Assembly: GCF_003672135.1 (NCBI RefSeq) | Contig: NC_039512.1 | Span: 13,966,874 to 14,030,873 of the forward strand | Origin: Ooceraea biroi | Taxonomy: Eukaryota; Arthropoda; Insecta; Hymenoptera; Formicidae | Direction: 5' to 3' | DNA: 64,000 nucleotides | Position numbers and translations under genes: made by a program | Part shown: in pieces, positions 54,143-64,000 of the stretch | How the letters are laid out: each line of letters starts with the position of its first letter | Position numbering within the stretch: position 1 is the first letter of the stretch | The notes under the pieces: generated by a model | The model's database searches: none | What the model was told of the DNA's origin: nothing | Seen by the model: only the letters and a program-made list of their open reading frames with translations

Positions 54143-54790
54143 CTAAATCGGTCGCTTTCTTGCTTTTAAACTTGCGAATTTGTCGATAATTGTATTGGTC
54201 TCTGCCATGTCAATGAGTTCTGCGTTCGCAGATAAAAAGGCGAGACTAGAGAGACGGCTCTGACCCATCGTATTTCGTAGATAATTTTTTACCCTTTTTA
54301 ACGTGGAAAATGAACGTACCCCGGTAGCGTTACTCGAAAAAAGAGTAAGATACATTCGAAGAACGATATCCATGTTCGGAAACGTCGCGACAATACTCTT
54401 CTCACGAATAATCATTAAAAACTTTCGAGCGTTGATATCATCCTCCGTCAATTCCATTTCCCGGATAAAATTCCGAAAGTGCAAACATTCTTCTCCAAAA
54501 TCTTTACTGATTGTACATGCGAATGTGATAGTTGCTGAAATCAGGAGAATGAGGAGGTAGGAATTGCAGGAGTGCGGTAATGCAGGAGATATATTTAATT
54601 ATCGGGTGCGTCAATATTTACCTCGTCCGAACGTTCAATTGCAACAGAACTCGATGCTTGCGTCGTTGTTTCTACTCTTTCGTGATGTACGAAAAAATTG
54701 TCAATTCGCGATATCTTTTTAGCAATAAGTAATTCCTTTTCTTGTTTTTGTTTCGTTAATTTCCGGCGCTGGGCGCCACTCAGCTTATTA
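54143..54790 (-). pseudogene. Internally deleted hAT transposase (ZMYM1-like)
   Basis: On the minus strand, an N-terminal piece (54790-54585) reads KLSGAQRRKLTKQKQEKELL and SRIDNFFVHHE, and ends at a GTAAAT donor-like site. A C-terminal piece follows after TGATTTCAG (54556-54143). It contains FPNMDIVLRMYLTLFSSNAT, FSTLKRVKNYLRNTMGQSRL and LSSLAFLSANAELID, the hAT dimerisation region. The RNase H-like core that should lie between is absent. The resemblance to ZMYM1-type hAT proteins is recalled, not searched. Confidence 0.6.
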
Positions 54791-55109
54791 ACACTAATTT
54801 ATGTTTTTATTTTATTAATACACAGTGTATTAACAGTTGCGTGAACAAAAGTAATACAGTGTACAAAATAATGTCGCGTGGGTGACTGAAAAGTCCTTGA
54901 ATATCGCGGGAGATCGTTGTATGTGCAGTAACGAGAACTGAGAAGCAACGTGAGATCGGATGACAAGACGTGTCACAACGCGCACACGATCGGTAAGGAT
55001 GGGAGGGTGGAGAGGGTGGGCGCGCACTTGCGGATCTCGCCGGCGCGCGGCGCCCCCACCGGCCGTGGCGCCCTAGGCCTAGGCCTAGCGGGCCTCGTGT
55101 GTAAACCTT

Positions 55110-58088
55110 CTTAATCTTGATTTGTACTGTATTTTGTATGGTGAGCTATTGCATCGTAATACAACCCGGGCACGCCAAGGTTTTTGCTTTACTATGATTC
55201 CGTTGATCATTTGAGTCAGGTTAAGTCCGTTTTATGTGACTTAGAATTTGCGTGAAGAGACAATGGATGCGTTAAGCTTGTGTTGCATATACTTTTGAAT
55301 GTATACAACTTGTTTCATATAATTTTTTGATTAATTTTAAATCATCTTGTATATCATTTTTGGATATTGCACTGACAACATTAATTTTTAAACAAATACT
55401 AGATAAAGTGCATTGATTTCATATCCATTTGTGAACAATTCACTTTTCAATAAATAATGATATACTTGGCTAATTGCATTGATTTCATGTATATTTTTGA
55501 AGAAATAAATTTTCATAATACACTTTTTTAGAAATGTTGTTTTTTTATAATTACACTGTTTTTAGAAAGTGCGATACGTTTTATGTACTTGGCGTAAATA
55601 TTTTTTCTTTTTTTAAAAAGGTTTTTGTAGGGATCTCATTCCTTTTTGTACATTTTTAAAATTGTGATAGGATAGAATTTCAATATTCAAAAACTAAATT
55701 ATTATTTAGAGATTATTTTTATTATTAATTATTAACAGATTGACAGTTATTAATAGATTATTATTTTTCTAAAAAAAATATGTATGTACCCTTAGCATTT
55801 TGAGGCCACTGACATGTCTCAACTTTTAAATCATTTACGGAAATCCATTTTGTACCCTTAGCTCGCAACATGTTCGTGTAATGTCCATTGTTAACATTTT
55901 CACCATAATGAAAAATAGCACTGTTAACTTTAAAATATTTAGATAAAATAAGTACTTCTAGGTACATCTAGGTACTTCTAAATACTTCTAGGTACTTGGC
56001 TAGTTAACTATTGATTTCATATTTAGTTTTGATTTTTCTAAATAGGTTTTTAAACTTTTTTGTGTTCAAGGTGGGATTTTTTATGTATTTGGCGTACATT
56101 TTTACCTTTGTGAGGTTCTTTTAGTGGGATCTCATTGCTTTTTGTAAAGTTTTTAAATTTTGAGATATCCCGAATCCTCTTGCGCAGTCTTCTTTAGAAT
56201 CGTTTGCAGTTGTTTCGTTTCGTTTGTAGTTGAACCGAGATGTCTCAACAAAAGTTAACAATTTTTTATTTAAACAAATGTTAATAACTTTTGAAAGTTC
56301 AACTATAAACCAAACAACTAGAAACGATTCTGAAAAAGACAGCGCAAGCGGATTCGCGATATCTTAAGAAATGGCAAAGTTAGCTATTTTTTATTTAAAC
56401 AAATGTTAATAACTTTTGAACGGTTCAACTACAAACGAAACGAAAGAACTAGAAACGATTCTGAAAAAGACAGCGCAAACGGATTCGCGATATCTTAACA
56501 AATGGCAAAGTTAGCTATTTTTTATTTAAACAAATGTTAATAACTTTTGAAAGTTCAACTACAAACGAAACAACTAGAAACGATTCTGAAAAAGACAGCG
56601 CAGGCGGATTCGCGATATCTTTATTAGGTTATATTAATTTAAGAAAAAACTAATTATTTAATTAAAATTCTTGTTATTAAAATTGATTATTTCGATGAAC
56701 CGCGCGCGATGATCTAATTTTTACCAGGTTTGTAATATGTGAAAATTGATAAACAAATTGCTTATGTAATGAAAAATAATTGCATGATAAAATAAAATAA
56801 TTAATTGTATGATGTAATGCCTGTTGAACTGAATGCGTGAATTTCTTATGGGGCATTTGTTATAATTTTAATAAGATGAATGTTTTTAACGATGTTACAG
56901 ATAAAGTTAAACGAATAAAATTTATATATTAATTATTAGTAGCTCTACTTGTAAAATTATTGTTTGGCATTTTGATATTGTTAATACTTTTGTAATAAAA
57001 TTGAAAAATTCAACCGTTAGACAAATTGAAATAAGACCTCTATGTTTGTGTGTGTGTGTGTGTGTGTGTGACAATTTTTATATGGTTAAGTAACAATTTC
57101 TATGTTATTAAATTAGGTAAGAGTCTTTCGATTTGAAAATTAAATTAAATGCACTGAGTTTCTTAATCATATACGACACTAAACATCATTAATTAGTTAC
57201 ACGTCCATAATGTTGTGTACATGTTTCATTTGTTTCTTCCAAGAATAATAAACTTCCCTCTCATATTAATTAACGTTTTTTATGTATATTAAAGGTTTGG
57301 TTTAATGTATAGAGGTTGTTAATTATATATGAGAGTAAATCTAATGACTAATTATATACACCAAGTACATAATGTTTTAATGACGATTGTTTCCTCGAAA
57401 GATATTTCTTCTTCTTATATTTATTATAGTGTTTTGTTTGATACATACATTTCGTTGATTATATGCAAGATTAAATATCCGGAATAGATGTTTAATTTAA
57501 TGTTATCGAGTTCTACAATTGTTTCCCGCACAAAATATCTTTAATAATAGCTCTCCTCAGCTCTGATATCAGAAAGTAAATATATGGATTACGTTTTAGT
57601 TTTAGTCAGTGTATATTATGTATAAGCTTTATATAGCAGTAGTCTGCTATATAAATCTCATTTTTGATTATGTAATCTATAGAGATAGAATCCATCGAGA
57701 TACTTACGGCTGCATATTTGAGCATATCGAACTTTTACGATTAATTACTTTGTAAAGTTTATGGATACGCTAGCAGGAGCGTAGTACTCGACGTCGCCAC
57801 CAGATGGCTACGCGGCGTACAGCGTACTCGTACGTAACATCTGCTACTGCACATATATAGGCAGCGAGCGGAGAGCGCTCGCCGTCCTCTTCGAGGACAT
57901 GTATATATGTATTTATGTTTATAGTGGAATAGCAAGATCTTTGGTTGATGTTTCTCATTTGTACACCCGAGATATTGATTCTCAACTTTATATTTACACA
58001 TTGTTTCTTTAGGTTCGTACATTCCTCGATGATACACTTCTCGCATTGTCTCGTTAGATTCGTACATTTTCTCAATACTAAATTTCTG
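55110..58088. other. AT-rich non-coding region with repeats
   Basis: No gene. It holds GTACTTGGCG-family pieces (55575-55650 and 55975-56130) and a tandem repeat (56165-56625). A (TG)n run is at 57047-57070. The stretch at 57770-57900 is GC-richer with TATATAG. The GTACTTGGCG pieces repeat the arms of 37927-38475, including TTTTATGTACTTGGCGTA followed by AAAAAGGTTTTT and GGGATCTCATT. Confidence 0.4.
56165..56625. repeat. ~125-bp tandem repeat with an inverted first unit
   Basis: Three direct units contain ACAAATGTTAATAACTTTTG, AACTACAAACGAAAC, GAAACGATTCTGAAAAAGAC and GCGGATTCGCGATATCTT. The first unit (56165-56260) is in the opposite orientation. Confidence 0.8.
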
Positions 58089-58302
58089 GTACTGGGCAAT
58101 GATGTCAGGCCGTGGGATTTTTCCCGTCGCGGGAGCGTTCGCGCGTATGCGTCACATGCAGTCATGTATCTGCTTCGGTCGAATACGAGGTATAGTTAGC
58201 CCCAACGAAAAAGGAAATATGAAGGACATTGCAGGAGAAGAGAAATTTTATATTCTATATTAAAGTATTACATATAAGTATGATATATTAAAGAAATTTA
58301 TA

Positions 58303-60327
58303 CAGGGTGGTCCACTTAAATCGATCATTTTAGATATTTCACTTGTTTTTGATGATACGAAAAAATGTCTAAGGAAAAAGTTGCACCGTTCGAAGGAGCT
58401 ATCATGATGACAGAACAACAATTTTTTCAAGGCTATTTTTTTCGGAGATTCAAAGGTCAAAATAATTTTTTTTACTGGAACTACATATTTTTGTTTGCGC
58501 AATTTTATAGCCAACATCGACAGGAGTTCAGCGACCTATGACAACATGACCTTTAAATGATCTTGAACGCGGGAAACAGAAAAATCAAACTTTATGCTCT
58601 TCAACACAAAAATTTATTTAAGGAGGTGTTATGAAATGATGTCCTCCGACTTCAATATATTTTCTAAGGCTCCATGGACGTTCTACTCATCGAAGCCACC
58701 TTAGATTTTCGACGGTCCAATAGTTCATATTTCTTCTATTTACTTGTCCATGGTTAGTGAACATTGATTCATCGGTAAACACTCTCATGTTCTGGAATTC
58801 AATGGAATGTAAGATTGAAATAATTCCATACGTGTATTGTGTGCGTGTGTGTATGTGTATGTAAATATTTATGATCGTGAAATGCTTTCGCAGTTCAGTT
58901 CATTTCCTGAGCTTCTCGATATCAGAGTTTAAATATGACTGATTATACGAAAGAGGAAAGAATAGAAATGCTTCTTATTTACGGTGAAAGCGGAAGAAGC
59001 TCTACAGAGGCGCAGAGAATGTACGGCCAAAGATACCCTGAAAAGCGTTTATTGTCTCGCGCTGCTTTTGACCGTCTTATTAAAACATTTCGTGAAACTG
59101 GAAGTGTTTGTTCACGTAAGAAAATGCGACCTCGTTTGCAAACTAATGAACCAGCAGAAGTTACTGTTTTGGCTGCAGTGGCAAATAATCCACATACCAG
59201 TTCTCGACAAATACAAAGAAATACTGGTATTTCCAAGACAAGTGTTTTACGCATTCCTAAATGCCACTCATTTCATCCATATCACATTGCATTGCATCAA
59301 GAACTTCATCATGGAAATGATTTTATTAATCGAATAGAATTTTGTCAATGGGCGCTACAACAGAATGCATATGCTAATTGGAGGTCAATGAATTCTTCTT
59401 CAACAGAATATTGTTTACCGATGAATCAACTGTCACTAACCATGGACAAGTAAATAGAAGAAATATGCACTATTGGTCCGTTGAAAATCCAAGGTGGCTT
59501 CGACAAGTAGAACGTCAACGTCCATGGAGTCTTAATGTATGGTGTGGTGTTTTACACAATCGAATCATTGGCCCTTTTTTATTGATGGTACATTAAATAG
59601 TCAAAAATATGCTGATTTTTTGTCCCAACAATTATCAAACTTATTGGAAGAGGTGCCGTTAGAAACTCGTTTACAAATGTGGTATCAGCATGATGGTTGT
59701 CCGGCTCATAACGCACGTGTTGCACGTACAGTTTTACACGAAATGTTTCCGGAACGCTGGATAGGAAGAGGAGGACATATCAGTTGGCCAGCACGTTCTC
59801 CTGATTTGAATCCTTTAGACTTTTTTGTGGGGAATGTTAAAGAACACTGTTTACAATGATGTACCAACTATACAAGAGAACATGAGAGAGCGCATTTTGA
59901 ATGCATGTGCTAGTATAAATTCAGAAATTATAGAAAGGGTAAGAGTATCATTTGTGTATCGTATTAGAATATGTATTGAAGTCGGAGGACATCATTTCGA
60001 ACACCTCCTTAAATAAATTTTTGTGTTGAAGAGCATAAAGTTTGATTTTTCTGTTTCCCGCGTTCAAGATCATTTAAAGGTCATGTTGTCATAGGTCGCT
60101 GAACTTCTCTCGATGTTGGCTATAAAATTGCGCAAACAAAAATATGTAGTTCCATTTAAAAAAATTATCTTGACCTTTGAATCTCCGAAAAAAATAGCCT
60201 TGAAAAAATTGTTGTTCTGTCATCATGATAGCCCCTTCGAATGGTGTAACTTTTTCCTTAGACATTTTTTCGTATCATCAAAAACAAGTGAAATATCTAA
60301 GATGATCGATTTAAGTGGACCACCCTG
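58303..60327 (+). mobile_element. DD41D TA element nested in the hAT
   Basis: The termini are CAGGGTGGTCCACTTAAATC and its complement, flanked by TA (58301-58302 and 60328-60329). The inverted repeats are ~350 bp. The right one includes the end of the transposase gene. The left one therefore carries an inverted copy of that end, joined at about 58671 to an inverted copy of the first-catalytic-Asp region. Length 2,025 bp. Confidence 0.92.
58935..60016 (+). pseudogene. DD41D transposase with three frameshifts
   Basis: It starts MTDYTKEERIEMLLIYGESG with HTH regions (SSRQIQRNTGISKTSVLRI). After a shift at ~59390 comes RILFTDESTVTNHGQVNRRN (first Asp). After a second shift at ~59575 come YQHDGCPAHN (second Asp) and SPDLNPLDFF (third Asp), 41 residues apart. 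After a third shift at ~59828 the C terminus ends GGHHFEHLLK at 60016. Same group as the palindromic element at 13338-18370 but clearly a different family. Non-functional. Confidence 0.9.
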
Positions 60328-61471
60328 TATATTTAATATGATTAATATTAATAAAACTAATATTAATAATTAATAATAATAAAATATATGTAATTAATAG
60401 GAGTGGGAATAATTTATATTAAAAAAAGTTTATATTAAACAAATATATAAATGTATGAGTGGGGAATAATGAAATAAATTTATTTATTATTGCACGTTAA
60501 TTAATTTATTATTTACGTCTGCAGCCGATTTATCATACGAATACCAACATTTGTTGCGAGGATAAGGGAAACTGCAGAAGACCTTACCAGTATTCAAAAC
60601 ACAAGTACATAAGAAATATAATACATATGAATAAATACATGTAATAATGTAATAGACTTAAATATTAATATAATACTTAATAATATAATACTTAAATGCT
60701 ATACTTAATGTAATATAATACTTAATAATACGTAATACTACTTAATATAATATAATACTTAAATAAAATACTTATATATAATACAAGAATACTTATACAT
60801 TATAACATATTTAATATTAATATTAACACATACAAATATTCGGCAGGATCAGACGGCGTTTCAATCTGGTTACTAGAACAAAATAAATTACTATTTTATA
60901 ATAAACATATATAAAAGAAATGTAATGTAATGAAAACTGAAATAAAATTTAAAAAGAAAACAAAAATAAGGTAAACAAAAAAATTAAAAAATAAATATTT
61001 AACAGAAATTGCACTCGTATTTACAGACTACATAAGAAAAGGAAAAAAATTAAGAAAATATAATAGAAATAAAATTTAATAAATAAATAAAATATTTAAA
61101 TTAAAGAAAATATAAACAAAAAATAAAAAAAATATTGCATTCTATTATTGCTGTCACATAAATGAAACTAAATAATTATATATGCAATATATAGAATATA
61201 AGTAAAAAGTAATAATTTTATGTGACAGCTAATTAAATTACATTAATTAACACCCAATAAGAAGAGGAAGTGCCCATGCTCAAAAATATAAAAAGCAGTG
61301 GCAAAACATGCGACATGCGAGGAAAAAATTTTGAAAAAAGTTATTTGGACTTAGGAAAAAATTATTATAAAATTGAATTATGAAAAGTTAAGTTATATTA
61401 ATACTGAAAGAAAAAATGTTAATGAAGAGTATAAGTAAAAATAAGCGAAAGGTAATGAAAGCCAACATTTT

Positions 61472-63406
61472 CTAATTATCTTTATCTGAAACATTAGGGG
61501 AAAATAAATTCTTAGAATTATGTAATTCCAAATGTTTGGAATCTACTTGGAAAGTGCAACAATCAATATTATTGGCTTGAAAACTCGAAGGTACTTTACA
61601 TATTGCGTCTAGACAGGCGACGTCAAGCCGATTCTTCTTTTTATTTTTAACATCTGTAACAATAGAAAAAATTCTCTCTGCTTCGGCGTTAGAATGTGGA
61701 AGTGACATTACTACATGTACTAAATTTTCTAAATTTGGAAAAGACGGTTCATCGTTAAAATTCTGTTTTTGAAAAATAATCTTCCACATATCATCAATTT
61801 CTAATTTAGCCAAATTGTTTTTCTCCGCGTCATCAAATACAATACAATTGGTAACATTCGCCATTCATGAACTAAGGCGGTAATATCAGATACATTAAAA
61901 TGTTGTGCTATGTCCCTTAAATCCGGAAAAGTAAGTCGGCTTTCCCCGCGTAATGCTATATTTGGATCTAAAAATTTTAAATTTCGAAAAATTTTATCTT
62001 CAAAGGCAATCGCTGTATCATTTCTTGTAACGCGGTTGTATAAAAAGATAAACATGTTAATTTTATTTCTGAAACAAATTCCGAAGATTCTAATTGTAAA
62101 AGCGATTCGCATTCGGAACCAACATATATTGAATGTAAAGGTAAAAAATTTTGTGACTATAATTTTTAATGAAATATTTGTTAGGACAGTAGGTAACAAA
62201 AAATTAGATCCAATCTGCTTTATTAATTGCTCACTGGCTTCAGCTAATTTGTGAATTAAAATTTTTCTACCTTGGAAAAGTGCATTGAATTAATTAAAGA
62301 AATGTAATGAATATTTAAAAAAAAACATAAACTTTAATTTTATTATCGTTTAAAATGTTAAAAATTGACATTGCCGAGTTCTTTTCATTTTCAACAATTT
62401 CCAGGTGGAAGTAATGTTTCAAGACTTCCCAGTTATCGAGAAGTCTGACAACACACTTCTGTAAGACGAGCCATCTTGCACCTGATAATTTTAAGATTTT
62501 GCGTGATTCTACTCCATAAAAATTTTGAAAATCACACAGGATAGCTGATCTTTTTGCACTCTGTGAAAAATATGTTGCAACTGCATGTAAAATAAATTCA
62601 CAAGAATCCGGCCATTTTGAACAAGATTTACTCGCTATAAGAGCGGAGGAATGGCATATACATTTTAATACAACAAGGGCCGGTACCTCTTTTTTAAATC
62701 TACTTACAAAAGAATCTCGAACTCCTATCATTACAGAAGCGTTATCACAAGCCATTCCTACAATATTTGATAAGGGAATTCCTTTGTTTTTAAAACATTT
62801 TTCAAACATTGAATATATTTTATCCGCGGAACAATCAGTTGCATCTAATGATATTAACTCCAACAATTGAGTGAGACAGTTTTTATTTTCGGGTGATACA
62901 TATTTTACTAAAATACAAAGCAACTTATCGTTTGCGATAGTTGTGCTTTCGTCTAATAAAATGGAAAATTTCTGAGTTTTTAAATGTGCAATGATTTTTT
63001 CACTTTCGCGTTTTCCTAAAATATTTTTAACTATTTGTGCACATTTCTGTCTAGATAGCTTTAGATCGTGAACTACCTGTGGATCAGAACAAATATCTTT
63101 CAATAAAGGGACCATGTGATGATTTACTGTTTGAAATGCTACATTATGTTCCGCGTAAATAGCTGCTATTTTTATCTCGGCTGTTTTAACTTTTTTAACA
63201 TGGTCCTCATAGTTAATATTAGATTTGAGCTCTGGTAATGAAGCAGATGGACCATTACTTCTATTATTAAAATTTGTTAAATGATATTTGGTTTTTGCAT
63301 GCTTTATCAAATCTGATTTACCGTATGAAAGAACTTTATTGCAAGCCGAGCAGAGAGCTTTATTATTGTCTTCGTGTGGTGTTAACCAATTTTTAAATAT
63401 ATCCAT
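61472..63406 (-). pseudogene. hAT transposase, frameshifted
   Basis: On the minus strand. It starts at 63406 MDIFKNWLTPHEDN with a BED-like finger (CSACNKVLSYGKSDLIKHAK). The RNase H-like core contains FSILLDESTTIANDKLLCIL and GMACDNASVMIGVRDSFVSR, and KCICHSSALIASKSCSKWP follows. The C-terminal dimerisation block is LVHVVMSLPHSNAEAERIFS plus LDVACLDAI near 61600. Frameshifts occur at a poly(A) run near 62318, around 62150 and 62000, and near 61855. There is also a stop near 62290. The protein would have been ~640 residues. It belongs to the element bounded by the GTACTGGG duplications. Confidence 0.88.
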
Positions 63407-63736
63407 ACTTAACCAAGAGTACTGGAATACTTACATTTTTGATGTTTTCTTCTTTTCCTCCACGCCAGTTGATGTCGACGGTTGCGAATCCATTTCTTCC
63501 AGACTCTCTGAGCAGTTCACTAACACTATTACATATATCACAGACTTCACTATCACTTTACTTCCGCGTAGCTGACTACATAACCAAACTATTGCAGAAA
63601 GCGCGGGAATAGTATAAGGGACGGGGCACGGGACCACTTCGTGTTCGCGGTACGTCCGTGGAAGCAGCTGTGACGCATGCGCGCGAACGCTCCCGCGACG
63701 GGAAAAATCCCACGGCCTGACATCACTGGTACTGGG

Positions 63737-64000
63737 GGCTGATTCTCGAAATCACACGCAAATTTGCGTACGATCATTTTCGCATGACTAATATCGCATA
63801 CGTTATACTAAAGACGCTGATAGCTATTCTCGAATTGAAGTGAAAATTGTCATTCGAAAATTTCTGTATGCGATAGTCTCACAACGTTGCCAAGTGTAAA
63901 ATATGAAGTTGTACCAATCAGAATTTTGCTATAACGGAATGAAAGTATAATAATGAAGGTATAAGGTAAAAACATAACCTTACAATTTATAAGTCTCAAA
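63737..64000. other. Window end, nothing recognised
   Basis: AT-rich non-coding sequence to the right of the hAT target duplication. TTCTCGAA-like and CGCATACG/TGCGATA words recur, but no gene or clear repeat unit is visible. Confidence 0.4.

Larger units (their letters stand above)
58097..63728 (-). mobile_element. hAT element with perfect 8-bp target duplication
   Basis: The termini CAATGATGTCAGGCCGTGGG (left) and the complement CAGTGATGTCAGGCCGTGGG (right) extend for ~60 bp of near identity. GTACTGGG flanks both sides (58089-58096 and 63729-63736). Length is 5,632 bp, of which 2,025 are the nested TA element at 58303-60327. A transposase pseudogene is on the minus strand. Much of 60330-61470 is AT-rich without genes. 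Confidence 0.95.

Noticed and set aside
57759..58199. ORFs crossing the left hAT terminus
   Set aside because: They run through the target duplication and terminal repeat of the hAT element, so they cannot be an ancestral gene. Composition is unremarkable.

Overview
The window looks like a transposon-dense, AT-rich stretch of an insect chromosome. It is most likely hymenopteran and probably an ant. That is an inference from the element mix: a cecropia-like mariner, many CAGGGTG-ended Tc1/IS630 elements, an R1-like LINE, EnSpm/CMC giants, hATs and short solo LTRs. No conserved host gene is recognised. One possible four-exon host or chimeric gene lies at 763-1765.

Layout. 1-5.6 kb: the putative four-exon gene, an apparently intact mariner (1913-3198) and a long-inverted-repeat TA element (3769-5598). 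5.6-13.3 kb: non-coding DNA with a foldback and exon-like repeats, then a CMC transposase pseudogene (8724-13248) split by a Tc1/IS630-type element (9760-12160). 13.3-18.4 kb: a near-perfect 5-kb palindromic transposon with one identical intact DD41D transposase per arm and back-to-back TATA boxes in its centre. 18.9-21.2 kb: an LTR-like unit with a promoter and an unrecognised ORF.

21.4-46.9 kb was once a ~190-bp satellite array. Two giant CMC-type transposons are inserted in it. The first (22109-34344, EnSpm/CACTA-like, CACTG termini, genes on the minus strand) encodes a C2H2-plus-CMC transposase and a second gene with a CIDE-N-like start. It is itself interrupted by a 5'-truncated LINE, a hybrid-ended TA element and a solo LTR. 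The second (34995-46759, CCCTGGTAGAAA termini, genes on the plus strand) encodes a CMC transposase and a multi-exon DUF4806-like gene. It is interrupted by a foldback, two large palindromic TA elements and a TA MITE. The empty target sites can be read from neighbouring satellite monomers.

46.9-58.1 kb: a degenerate hammerhead-like motif of Penelope type, a DD37D (maT) element, two ~185-190-bp satellite families, an internally deleted hAT gene and AT-rich repeats. 58.1-63.7 kb: a hAT element with a perfect 8-bp target duplication, carrying a nested DD41D element. The last 260 bases hold nothing recognisable.

Most transposases are broken by single stops or frameshifts. The mariner and the two DD41D copies of the palindrome are open. 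Exon structures, nesting order and family names were read by eye from sequence and recalled family motifs. No alignment or database search was run.
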